From: JBOGGX01 sp050744245
Lineage (GTDB): Bacteria; Actinomycetota; Acidimicrobiia; Acidimicrobiales; JBOGGX01
Assembly (NCBI GenBank): GCA_050744245.1
Contig: JBOGGX010000149.1
Coordinates: 1 to 5,482 of the forward strand
Direction of reading: 5' to 3'
Length of the DNA stretch: 5,482 nucleotides
Below, piece after piece: positions 1 to 5,482 of the stretch. The position numbers and the translations under genes are program-made. The notes under the pieces are model-generated. The model ran no database searches. It was not told the DNA's origin and worked only from the letters and a program-made list of their open reading frames with translations. Numbering within the stretch: position 1 is the first letter of the stretch; the number at the start of each line of letters is the position of its first letter.

Positions 1-28
1 CTTGACGTTCCGCCATCCCGAGGGTCAT
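1..28 (-). CDS. Transposase, N-terminal fragment cut by the window edge (left copy)
   Basis: On the minus strand an ATG at 28-26 starts nine codons reading MTLGMAERQ, identical to the first nine residues of the transposase starting at 5371. It is preceded six bases upstream by AGGGAG, a good Shine-Dalgarno site. The gene leaves the window leftward, so whether it is complete cannot be judged here. Identification rests wholly on identity with the right-hand copy. Confidence 0.65.
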
Positions 29-123
29 CGATCGCTCCCTGCTGCTCGGAACTACACCGATGTAATTCTCCCTCATCGCCATCCGAAGCGCGAGCACCTA
101 CCCCCGCGAAAGACACCAGCCAC

Positions 124-127
124 CTAG
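124..127. other. CTAG at left IS junction, probable target site
   Basis: CTAG sits exactly at the boundary between the IS end and the unique sequence before the acyltransferase. The same four bases lie at the other IS junction (5275-5278), and I find no other CTAG in the window. CTAG is a known target of some IS families, notably IS5-type elements, usually with a 4-base duplication. It could instead be the last four bases of the IS itself; the outer ends would decide. Confidence 0.55.
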
Positions 128-136
128 TGTTCGGAC

Positions 137-1363
137 ATGGCCACCCGGGTCGACGAGCTGGTCGCGGCGACGCCTTCGACCCGTGACCGGTACGTCGACT
201 TCCTGAGGGCGGCGAGCATCATGGTCGTGGTCATCGGCCATTGGACCATCGCCCTGATCTTCTGGGATGAGGGGGTAATCCGGTCGACCAGCGCCATCGG
301 TCAGGCCCCCGGCCTGTGGCTGGCGACCTGGGTGTTCCAGGTGATGCCGGTGTTCTTCTTCGTCGGCGGCTACTCCAACTACGTCGCCTTCGAGTCGATG
401 CGCCGTCGCGGCGGGACCGCCGGCTCGTTCGTCCGGAGCCGGGTGCGCCGCCTGCTCGTGCCCTCGCTGGTGTTCCTCGGGGTCTGGGTCGTGGTCATGC
501 TGCTGCTCCACCTGACCGACACCGGTGCGCCCACCGGGCCCCGGTTCGGCGACCTCGTCCTCCTGCGCGGCGTTCGCCCGCCGGGCCAGACCATCCCGTT
601 CGGCCCGCTGTGGTTCCTCGGCGTGTACCTGGCGGTGGTGTGCCTCAGCCCGGTGACGATCTGGCTTCATCGGCGGCTCCGGTGGTGGATCCCCGCGTTC
701 TTCGTGGTCGGCGCCGTCGTCGCCGACCTCGTGGGCTTCATCGGCGGCCAGTCAGGCGTCCGCTACCTCAATGTGATCTTCGTCCTGCTGTTCCCCCACC
801 AGCTCGGGCACTTCTACGGCGACGGGAGCGCCCAGCGCTGGTCCCGCCCGGCGCTGGTGGCGATGGCCGCGGTCGGCCTCGGCGGACTGGTCGCGCTGAC
901 CAACCCATGGTTGTTCCGGATGCTCGGACCACAACGCTTCGACTGGTTCCCCGGCATCGGCCACTACCCCAGAAGCCTGCTCGGGACCGACATCGAGCGG
1001 GTGTCAAACGCCTACCCGCCGACGCTGTGCTACCTGCTCGTGGCCTTCTGGTTGATCGGCCTCGTGCTCCTGCTGCGCCCGGCCCTCACCCGCTGGTTGC
1101 AGCGTCCGGGTCCCTGGAGGGCGACGATCCTCGGCAACGCCTACATCATGACCATCTTCCTGTGGCACATGACCGCCTACCTGCTGGCGATCCTGCTGTT
1201 GTGGCCCCTCGGCTTCGGCCAGGAGAACGAGCCCACCGGGCGCTGGTGGCTCGAACGTCCCCTCTGGCTGGTGGTGCCGGGGGCGATCCTGGTCGGCCTG
1301 CTCGCCGGGTTCGGCCGGTTCGAGACCCGCGGCCGGCAACCGCGGTCCCCCACCGCCGGCTGA
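137..1363 (+). CDS. Acyltransferase 3 family integral membrane protein
   Basis: This 408-residue protein belongs to the acyltransferase-3 family (Pfam PF01757), whose members move acyl groups onto envelope sugars, lipids or secondary metabolites. The acceptor here cannot be told. The N-terminal signature RYVDFLRAASIMVVVIGHW (18-36) contains the conserved Arg24 and catalytic-type His35. Other family marks are MPVFFFVGGY (70-79), the basic loop FVRSRVRRLLVP (98-109), FGPLWFL (155-161) and LWHM (342-345). About ten hydrophobic spans are visible, and the length is normal for a stand-alone member without a fused SGNH domain. I chose ATG 137 because it leaves a short cytoplasmic tail before the first span; no Shine-Dalgarno is visible. 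The IS tip is only 9-13 bases upstream, so native promoter and leader are missing. The family call is firm; the substrate is unknown. Confidence 0.9.
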   Translation: MATRVDELVAATPSTRDRYVDFLRAASIMVVVIGHWTIALIFWDEGVIRSTSAIGQAPGLWLATWVFQVMPVFFFVGGYSNYVAFESMRRRGGTAGSFVRSRVRRLLVPSLVFLGVWVVVMLLLHLTDTGAPTGPRFGDLVLLRGVRPPGQTIPFGPLWFLGVYLAVVCLSPVTIWLHRRLRWWIPAFFVVGAVVADLVGFIGGQSGVRYLNVIFVLLFPHQLGHFYGDGSAQRWSRPALVAMAAVGLGGLVALTNPWLFRMLGPQRFDWFPGIGHYPRSLLGTDIERVSNAYPPTLCYLLVAFWLIGLVLLLRPALTRWLQRPGPWRATILGNAYIMTIFLWHMTAYLLAILLLWPLGFGQENEPTGRWWLERPLWLVVPGAILVGLLAGFGRFETRGRQPRSPTAG

Positions 1364-1414
1364 TCGCCCGCCTACGCTCGCCGGCCAGTGAGCACGCAAA
1401 CTCGACGCACTCAC

Positions 1415-1429
1415 GGTCGGATTCCGACC
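1415..1429. other. Small perfect hairpin in the acyltransferase-patatin gap
   Basis: GGTCGG-ATT-CCGACC is a perfect 6-base stem with a 3-base loop. It lies in the 95-base gap between the acyltransferase stop (1361-1363) and the patatin start (1459), 51 bases after the stop. No T-run follows, so it is not a standard intrinsic terminator. It could be a weak attenuator, an operator-like dyad or chance. The rest of the gap shows no convincing promoter and only a weak purine patch (GAGAA, 1440-1444) before the patatin start. Confidence 0.3.
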
Positions 1430-1458
1430 ACAGCTGCGTCGAGAATGGGCCGGCCGGG

Positions 1459-4400
1459 ATGACCGAGCCGGCCGCGGGCACCGGACGGCGGTGGGAGACG
1501 CCACTGGTGGTGGCGATCGGGCTCGCCCAGGTCGCGGTCACCGCCTGGGCCTGGTGGCTGACCGCGAGAACGAGCCAGGACGGCGTCTGCGGCTCGCGGG
1601 GTCTGCTGTCGCTCGGGCTCGCCGCCAGCCCCGAGCGGGCGAGGGCCGTGCTCGCCTGCCCGGGCTTCGATGCCGCGGAAGCAGGCCGGTCGGTCGGCCT
1701 CGACGCCTTCTTCGTCGCGACCTACCTCGTGACGATCGTGTTCTGGTGCCTCTACGGCGCCCTGCGCTTGCGGCGGCTGCCGACCAGGGGCACCGGCTGG
1801 CTTCTCCTCCCGGCGGTCGTCGTCGGGGCCGCGGCCGACGTCGTCGAGAACGCCGCCCTGCGCCGCCTGATCGAGGACGGGCCGGGCACCATCGACCCGG
1901 ACGCCCTCACGATCGCGTTCGGGGCCGGCATCGCCAGGTGGCTCACCATCGTGCCGGCCGCGCTGTATGCCGGGGCCGCCATGTTCTCGGCCCTCTCCCG
2001 CCTGGTGCGCCAGCTCCGTGGGAGCACCGGCGGGCCTGACTTCCTCGCCGGGCTGCCGAGCACGCCTGACCCGGGCGGGCCACCGCCCAGGCTCGACGGC
2101 GCGACCGAGGCCTGGCCGACGCCGGCGAGCGTCGCCCACCGCTTCCGCCGACCGGGGCCGGCCCCGGCCACGACGACGCCAGCCAACATCGGCATCTGCC
2201 TGTCGGGGGGCGGCATCCGAGCCGCCTCGTTCGCGCTCGGCGCCATCCAGGGCCTGCAGGAGGCCGGCATCTACCAACGGGCGGACTTCCTGGCGACGGT
2301 GTCCGGCGGCGGGTATCTCGGCGGGGCGCTGCAGATCGTGGCCCAACGCCAGTCGGTCGAGCCCATACCCGAGGACACGGAGCTCCTTCCCTTCGCGGCC
2401 CACTGGTCGGAATCAGCGGGGCCGGGGACCGCCGACTGGCGCTGGGACGATGACGACCGGGCCCCCGAGGTCGACTACCTCACCGAGCACAGCCGGTTCC
2501 TGTGGCCGTCGGCCGGCCCGGGCCAACGCTGGGCCTCGACTCGCGCCTTCGTCACGGGGGTTGGGGCGGCCGTCCTCGGCATCGGGTTCAACGTCGCCCT
2601 CGTGCTTGCCGTGCTCTTCGTGCTCGGCCGCCTGGTCGGTTGGGCCATCCACCTGGCCTACAACGATCCGGGGACCGGCCCGCTCGACCCGTCGTGGCGG
2701 GCGGGCTTCCTCCTGGCCACGCCGCTGGTGGTGCTGGGCCTGACGCCGCATCTGGTGCCGCACACCACCAAGTGGCTCCCCGAGATCAGATCGCCCGCCC
2801 GGCGCCGGCTGGTCGGCGTGGTCGTGGCCGCAGTGGTGTTGGCCATCGCCGTCCAATGTGTCTGGTGGAGGCTGCCGCAATGGGGTTGGGCGATCGGTGC
2901 CGCCGCCATCGGCCTGGTCGTGGCGTCGGTCGTCGATCGGCGCCGGTTCGCCGGCGTCGGCCTGGCCGTGCTCCTCGCGGTGGTGTTCCTGACCTGGATG
3001 GAGGACGCGACCCGCCGCGGCCCCGACGGGACGATCAGCACCCTGTTCCTCGGCGTGGTCGTCGTGCTGCTCGTCGCGCTGGCCTGCGGCCTGGCGGTGG
3101 CCGCCGTGGTCCGCCTCCTGCTCCCGACGGCCGAGCGGCTCGAGGCCTCTGACCGGGCGCGCGCGCCCTACGTCATGACCGGCGCGGCCGTCACCCTCGC
3201 CGTGGTCGCCGCGGTCATCGCCATCGGGCTTGGGCGGCTGCCCGACTCGACCCTCGGCCGCGAGCTCGGGGTGACCGCCGCCATCGCGGCCGTGCTGGCC
3301 ACCGTGTATCTGCTGGTCGACCAGAAGCGGTGGTCGCCCCATCCGATCTACAAGCGGCGCCTGGCCCGGGCCTTCGCCCCGGCCCGGGGCCTCGACCATG
3401 GCCGCGTCACGGCCTCCGAACTGCCCTACGGTCGGCCGACCACGCTCTCGAGCTGGGGTCTACGGGTTCCCGGCCACCCGCAGCTGCTCGTCGGGGGCGC
3501 CGCCTACGACACCGAGCGCTGCCCCGGACGGGTCAAGGCGTGGCCGTTCCTGTTCTCCGCCGAGTACTGCGGTGGACCGGACGTCGGCTGGTGTCGCACG
3601 GTCGACTTCGAGGCCGTTCTCGGACGGGCCAACGGCCCGGACGGGACCCTGCTGGCGGCCATGGCCATCTCCGGTGCCGCGGTGTCGCCCGGTCTCGGCC
3701 AGATCAACCTGGGCAGCGCCAACGCCCTGCTGGCCACGGCCAACGCCAGGCTGGGCGTCTGGCTGCCCTCGCCGTCCTACGTCAACGAGCTCCGCGGGCT
3801 GCCCGGGTGGGGCTCGGCGGAACAAGCCCTCGAGGGCGGACCACCCGTGCGGTGGGTACAGCTCCGTCGCTTCACGTACCTCTTCAAGGAGATCCTCGGC
3901 GTCCACGACCCGGACGACCGGTTCATCTTCGTCACCGACGGCGGCCAGCTCGACAACCTGGGGCTGCTCGAGCTGTTGTCCCGCCGGTGCTCGCTCGTCT
4001 ACTGCTTCGACGCATCGGGCGACGGCGCCGGGCCCGGCCGCTGGCGGACGACCCGCACCTTCGACGCCGTCCGCAAGCTGGCGTGGGAGCGGTTCCGGAT
4101 CACTTTCGAGCACGGCGACGGCTCGGTGACCGACCCGGCCTACGACGACGCGGGCGAGAGGGTGCCCATCCCGGCCGCTGCCCCGCTCTCGTACTCGTCC
4201 CCCGCGCCCGACTGGGCCGACGGCGGACTCGACCCGGAGCTGGTCGAGTCGCTCGGCGACCCGAGGCTGGCCGACCGCCTGTGCGCTCACAGCGTGCAGG
4301 TGTTCACCATCAGGTACCCGGCGGTCGACGGTGCGGCCGCGGCCTCGGGAACCCTGATCTACGCCAAGTCGGTCCTGTCGCTCGACGCGCCGCGGGTGGC

Positions 4401-4542
4401 CGCGGTCTACGCCACCAGGGAACGAGCGAAGCGGTTCCCGAGCGACACCACCGCCGACCAGTTCCCCGAGCCCGACCAGCAACGGGCGTACATCGCCCTC
4501 GGCTACGCCGCCGCCCGGGCCGCGGCGGCCACGCCGCACTGA
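1459..4542 (+). CDS. Large membrane-embedded patatin-like phospholipase
   Basis: This is a 1027-residue protein with a patatin-type Ser-Asp lipid acyl hydrolase split by membrane spans. Order: four hydrophobic spans (about 15-34, 82-102, 113-131, 160-180), with Cys44 and Cys67 in the first loop and a D127-x-x-E130-N131 motif; a Pro-rich linker (about 190-240); the patatin oxyanion loop LSGGGIR (248-254); the nucleophile elbow TVSGGGY with Ser282; about eight more spans (365-390, 416-434, 452-471, 475-493, 498-514, 528-551, 572-591, 603-620); then the second hydrolase half with YKRRL, FSAEYCG, AMAISGAA and TDGGQLDNLG carrying catalytic Asp827. Patatins cleave acyl chains from phospholipids; the substrate here is unknown. 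ATG 1459 is the first in-frame start after the upstream gene stops. The reading frame is open far upstream, but that stretch is Arg/Pro-rich out-of-frame acyltransferase sequence. The next gene begins two bases after the stop. Confidence 0.88.
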   Translation: MTEPAAGTGRRWETPLVVAIGLAQVAVTAWAWWLTARTSQDGVCGSRGLLSLGLAASPERARAVLACPGFDAAEAGRSVGLDAFFVATYLVTIVFWCLYGALRLRRLPTRGTGWLLLPAVVVGAAADVVENAALRRLIEDGPGTIDPDALTIAFGAGIARWLTIVPAALYAGAAMFSALSRLVRQLRGSTGGPDFLAGLPSTPDPGGPPPRLDGATEAWPTPASVAHRFRRPGPAPATTTPANIGICLSGGGIRAASFALGAIQGLQEAGIYQRADFLATVSGGGYLGGALQIVAQRQSVEPIPEDTELLPFAAHWSESAGPGTADWRWDDDDRAPEVDYLTEHSRFLWPSAGPGQRWASTRAFVTGVGAAVLGIGFNVALVLAVLFVLGRLVGWAIHLAYNDPGTGPLDPSWRAGFLLATPLVVLGLTPHLVPHTTKWLPEIRSPARRRLVGVVVAAVVLAIAVQCVWWRLPQWGWAIGAAAIGLVVASVVDRRRFAGVGLAVLLAVVFLTWMEDATRRGPDGTISTLFLGVVVVLLVALACGLAVAAVVRLLLPTAERLEASDRARAPYVMTGAAVTLAVVAAVIAIGLGRLPDSTLGRELGVTAAIAAVLATVYLLVDQKRWSPHPIYKRRLARAFAPARGLDHGRVTASELPYGRPTTLSSWGLRVPGHPQLLVGGAAYDTERCPGRVKAWPFLFSAEYCGGPDVGWCRTVDFEAVLGRANGPDGTLLAAMAISGAAVSPGLGQINLGSANALLATANARLGVWLPSPSYVNELRGLPGWGSAEQALEGGPPVRWVQLRRFTYLFKEILGVHDPDDRFIFVTDGGQLDNLGLLELLSRRCSLVYCFDASGDGAGPGRWRTTRTFDAVRKLAWERFRITFEHGDGSVTDPAYDDAGERVPIPAAAPLSYSSPAPDWADGGLDPELVESLGDPRLADRLCAHSVQVFTIRYPAVDGAAAASGTLIYAKSVLSLDAPRVAAVYATRERAKRFPSDTTADQFPEPDQQRAYIALGYAAARAAAATPH

Positions 4543-4544
4543 GC

Positions 4545-5278
4545 ATGGCCGGCGCGTTCTTCTGGGGTTTCGTCGGCGCCTCGTCGCTGATCATCGGCGG
4601 GATCGTGGCCATGGTGTTCAAGATCCGGCCCAAGCTGCTCGGGCTGGTGATCGCGTTCGGCGGCGGCGTCCTGGTGAGCGCGGTGGCCTACGAGCTCGTG
4701 CTCGACGCGTTCGAGATGGCTGGCGGCACCGCCCGCGTGGTCGCGCTCGGGCTGCTGGCCGGGGCCCTCAACTTCTACCCGGCGACGAGTACATCGACCG
4801 GATGGGTGGCGCGGACCGCAAGCGGATGGCGGGCCAGTCCGCCCAGGGATCGGCCTTCGCCATCGTGCTCGGCATCGTCCTCGACGGGATCCCGGAGTCG
4901 GTCGTGCTCGGCTTGACCCTGATCGAGGGCGGCGGGATCGGGGTGGCGGTGCTGGCCGCCGTCTTCCTGTCCAACCTGCCGGAGGCGGTGGCCGCGACGA
5001 CGGGTCTGCTCGGCGGCGGATGGCGACGTAGCAACGTCCTCTGGCTCTGCGTGGCGGTGACCCTGGTCTCCGCCCTGGCCGCCCTGGCCGGGTTCGCGTT
5101 CTTCGACTCGGCATCGCCCGAGACGGTGGCCTTCGTCCAGGCCTTTGCCGGCGGCGCCATCCTGACCATGCTGGCCGACACCATGTTCCCCGAGGCCTAC
5201 GAGCACGGCGGCAAGCAGGTCGGCCTCATGACCACGGTCGGGTTCTTCGTCGCGTTCTTCGTCTCCACGCTCGACTAG
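4545..5278 (+). pseudogene. ZIP-family metal permease, split by a one-base frameshift
   Basis: The N-terminal half reads in one frame from ATG 4545 (MAGAFFWGFVGASSLIIGG) to FY at 4773-4778. The rest reads in another frame from GDEYIDRMGG (4781) to STLD and TAG at 5276-5278. Restoring one C in the CCC run at 4778-4780 gives a continuous 244-residue protein, the normal size for small bacterial ZIP permeases. ZIP proteins carry zinc or other divalent metals into the cytoplasm. The span with DGIPES (Asp114, Glu118 after repair) and the span with SNLPEA (Asn144, Glu147) match the paired metal-site spans, but the usual histidines are absent, so substrate is uncertain. Both halves look well conserved, so the shift is recent or a sequencing error. 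The start overlaps no Shine-Dalgarno and lies two bases after the patatin stop, suggesting coupled translation. The stop lies in the CTAG at the IS junction. Confidence 0.82.
5275..5278. other. CTAG at right IS junction, overlapping the permease stop codon
   Basis: The permease ends ...CTC GAC TAG, and the CTAG formed by the last base of GAC plus the stop is the point where IS sequence begins. A 4-base target duplication of CTAG would leave the stop intact. The normal-looking C-terminus (FFVAFFVSTLD) supports a native stop rather than truncation. Confidence 0.6.
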
Positions 5279-5358
5279 GTGGCTGGTGTCTTTCGCGGGG
5301 GTAGGTGCTCGCGCTTCGGATGGCGATGAGGGAGAATTACATCGGTGTAGTTCCGAGC

Positions 5359-5364
5359 AGGGAG
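5359..5364 (+). promoter_or_regulatory. Ribosome binding site of the transposase
   Basis: AGGGAG lies six bases upstream of ATG 5371 and is the only strong Shine-Dalgarno site in the window. It fixes the transposase start. The same site is present in the left copy (complement of 35-40); the CTG/CAG length difference between copies lies directly beside it and does not change the spacing to the start. Confidence 0.7.
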
Positions 5365-5370
5365 CGATCG

Positions 5371-5482
5371 ATGACCCTCGGGATGGCGGAACGTCAAGGT
5401 GATCTCCTCGATGACGTGATCCGGTTCTGTGATGACGTGGTGCCGTCGAGTTCTGTGTACGCGTTGTTGCACCGCGAGCGGG
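5371..5482 (+). CDS. Transposase, N-terminal part cut by the window edge
   Basis: The first 37 residues begin MTLGMAERQGDLLDDVIRFC and include DDVVPSSSVYALLHRER. This resembles, from memory, the N-termini of actinobacterial DDE transposases usually labelled IS1182-like, in which a motif like S-x-Y-A-x-L-H-R-E-R precedes a LFPDE-type segment. That family name is a recollection, not a search result. No catalytic residues are in the visible part. The start is well supported by AGGGAG at 5359-5364. It is identical over the first nine residues to the left copy. Intactness of the gene cannot be judged here. Confidence 0.65.
   Translation, partial: MTLGMAERQGDLLDDVIRFCDDVVPSSSVYALLHRER

Larger units (their letters stand above)
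1..127 (-). mobile_element. 5' end of an insertion sequence, left copy (reads leftward)
   Basis: This is the inner end of an IS element that continues beyond the left edge. It matches, in inverted orientation, the segment at 5274-5398; the match is perfect except for one extra CTG triplet near 39-46. Read on the minus strand it holds about 95 bases of leader, a ribosome binding site (AGGGAG, complement of 35-40), and a transposase start at base 28. The likely IS tip, read on the minus strand, is GTGGCTGGTGTCTTTCGCGG, just inside the CTAG at 124-127. Its base composition is visibly less GC-rich than the genes between the copies, which fits acquired DNA. The outer end, terminal repeat partner and any target duplication are outside the window. 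Confidence 0.8.
1..128. repeat. Left arm of long inverted repeat
   Basis: These 128 bases are the reverse complement of 5274-5398 (125 bases). The only difference is one CTG unit: the left arm has two tandem CTG, the right arm one. Base 129 does not pair with 5273, so the match ends there. The last matching base (128 with 5274) may be chance, since the palindrome CTAG just inside it is the probable target site. The repeat runs off the left edge, so its full length is unknown; on the right, sequence continues as coding DNA of the same transposase. Confidence 0.95.
5274..5398. repeat. Right arm of long inverted repeat
   Basis: These 125 bases are the reverse complement of 1-128, lacking one CAG/CTG unit near 5357-5361. 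The arm covers the CTAG junction, the untranslated leader of the IS and the first codons of its transposase. It stops at 5398 only because its partner starts at base 1 of the window. Confidence 0.95.
1..5482. mobile_element. Possible composite transposon: inverted IS pair around three genes
   Basis: Two nearly identical IS ends in inverted orientation enclose about 5.1 kb. Such an arrangement can move as a unit if transposase acts on the two outer ends, which are not visible. Nothing in the cargo is typical passenger material such as resistance genes, and the cargo has the look of an ordinary chromosomal operon. Two separate insertions into CTAG sites around a resident operon explain the data equally well. 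Confidence 0.3.
5279..5482 (+). mobile_element. 5' end of an insertion sequence, right copy (reads rightward)
   Basis: This is the second copy of the IS, in the opposite orientation to the one at the left edge. It has a 92-base untranslated leader from the CTAG junction to the transposase start and then coding sequence that runs off the window. The leader contains no clear sigma-70 type promoter that I can defend. Together with the left copy it brackets the three cargo genes, with both transposases reading outward. Confidence 0.85.

Noticed and set aside
2..30. TTGACG at 2-7 as a -35 box
   Set aside because: The sequence at 17-base spacing (TCATCG) is not a convincing -10, and the segment is transposase coding sequence on the other strand.
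61..66. TGTAAT as a -10 box of an outward IS promoter toward the acyltransferase
   Set aside because: No -35-like hexamer is found 16-18 bases upstream, and no extended -10 is present; a single hexamer is too weak.
1415..1429. Intrinsic terminator after the acyltransferase
   Set aside because: The stem is only six pairs and is followed by ACAGCTGCG rather than a T-run.
316..1458. Open frame continuing upstream of the patatin, which would give a 1408-residue protein
   Set aside because: The extra 381 residues are Arg/Pro/Ala-rich and overlap the well-supported acyltransferase in another frame; the membrane module starts right after ATG 1459.
1004..3399. Long open frames on the minus strand opposite the acyltransferase and patatin
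   Set aside because: They are low-complexity Arg/Gly/Asp/His-rich translations, typical antisense shadows of high-GC genes, with no recognisable domain.
1459..4542. Patatin as a CBASS-type antiphage effector
   Set aside because: No nucleotidyltransferase, sensor or other defence gene is in the window, and the large multispan architecture is unlike CapV-type effectors.
3330..4544. Extended open frame joining the permease start to sequence inside the patatin
   Set aside because: Residues before MAGAFFWG are Arg/Pro-rich and overlap the patatin's catalytic half; the permease begins at 4545.
5275..5472. Minus-strand open frame of 65 residues in the right IS end
   Set aside because: It runs antisense to the transposase start and leader, which have a strong ribosome site and a copy at the left edge.

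Overview
The window is high-GC DNA that reads like an actinobacterium. The evidence is strong G/C at third codon positions, Ala/Arg/Val/Gly-rich proteins, and a transposase start and a ZIP-type transporter of kinds common in actinobacteria. I cannot place it more precisely from sequence alone.

Layout. Bases 1-127 and 5279-5482 are the 5' ends of two copies of one insertion sequence in opposite orientation. A near-perfect inverted repeat (1-128 against 5274-5398) differs only by one CTG/CAG triplet. Each copy holds a ribosome binding site and the first codons of a transposase that reads outward across the window edge. Between them lie about 5.1 kb carrying three genes in the same direction: a complete acyltransferase-3 membrane protein (137-1363), a large membrane-anchored patatin-like phospholipase (1459-4542), and a ZIP-family metal permease (4545-5278) with a one-base frameshift in a C run near 4778-4780.

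Both IS junctions fall on the tetranucleotide CTAG, and by eye these are the only two CTAG sites in the window. This suggests a CTAG-targeting element. At the right junction the CTAG contains the transporter's own stop codon, so the insertion left the protein end intact. At the left junction the CTAG lies only 9 bases before the acyltransferase start, so that gene has lost whatever promoter and leader it had.

How the genes may work together. The patatin and permease genes are separated by 2 bases and are probably translationally coupled. The acyltransferase is 95 bases upstream of the patatin. An acyl-transfer enzyme beside a membrane-embedded lipid acyl hydrolase suggests envelope lipid or glycan acylation and deacylation, but this is inference. 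The most unusual item is the patatin: its catalytic Ser282 and Asp827 are separated by an insert with about eight predicted membrane spans, and a separate four-span module precedes the hydrolase domain. The inverted IS pair could form a composite transposon, or be two independent insertions, or reflect an assembly break at a repeat, because the left repeat begins exactly at base 1.
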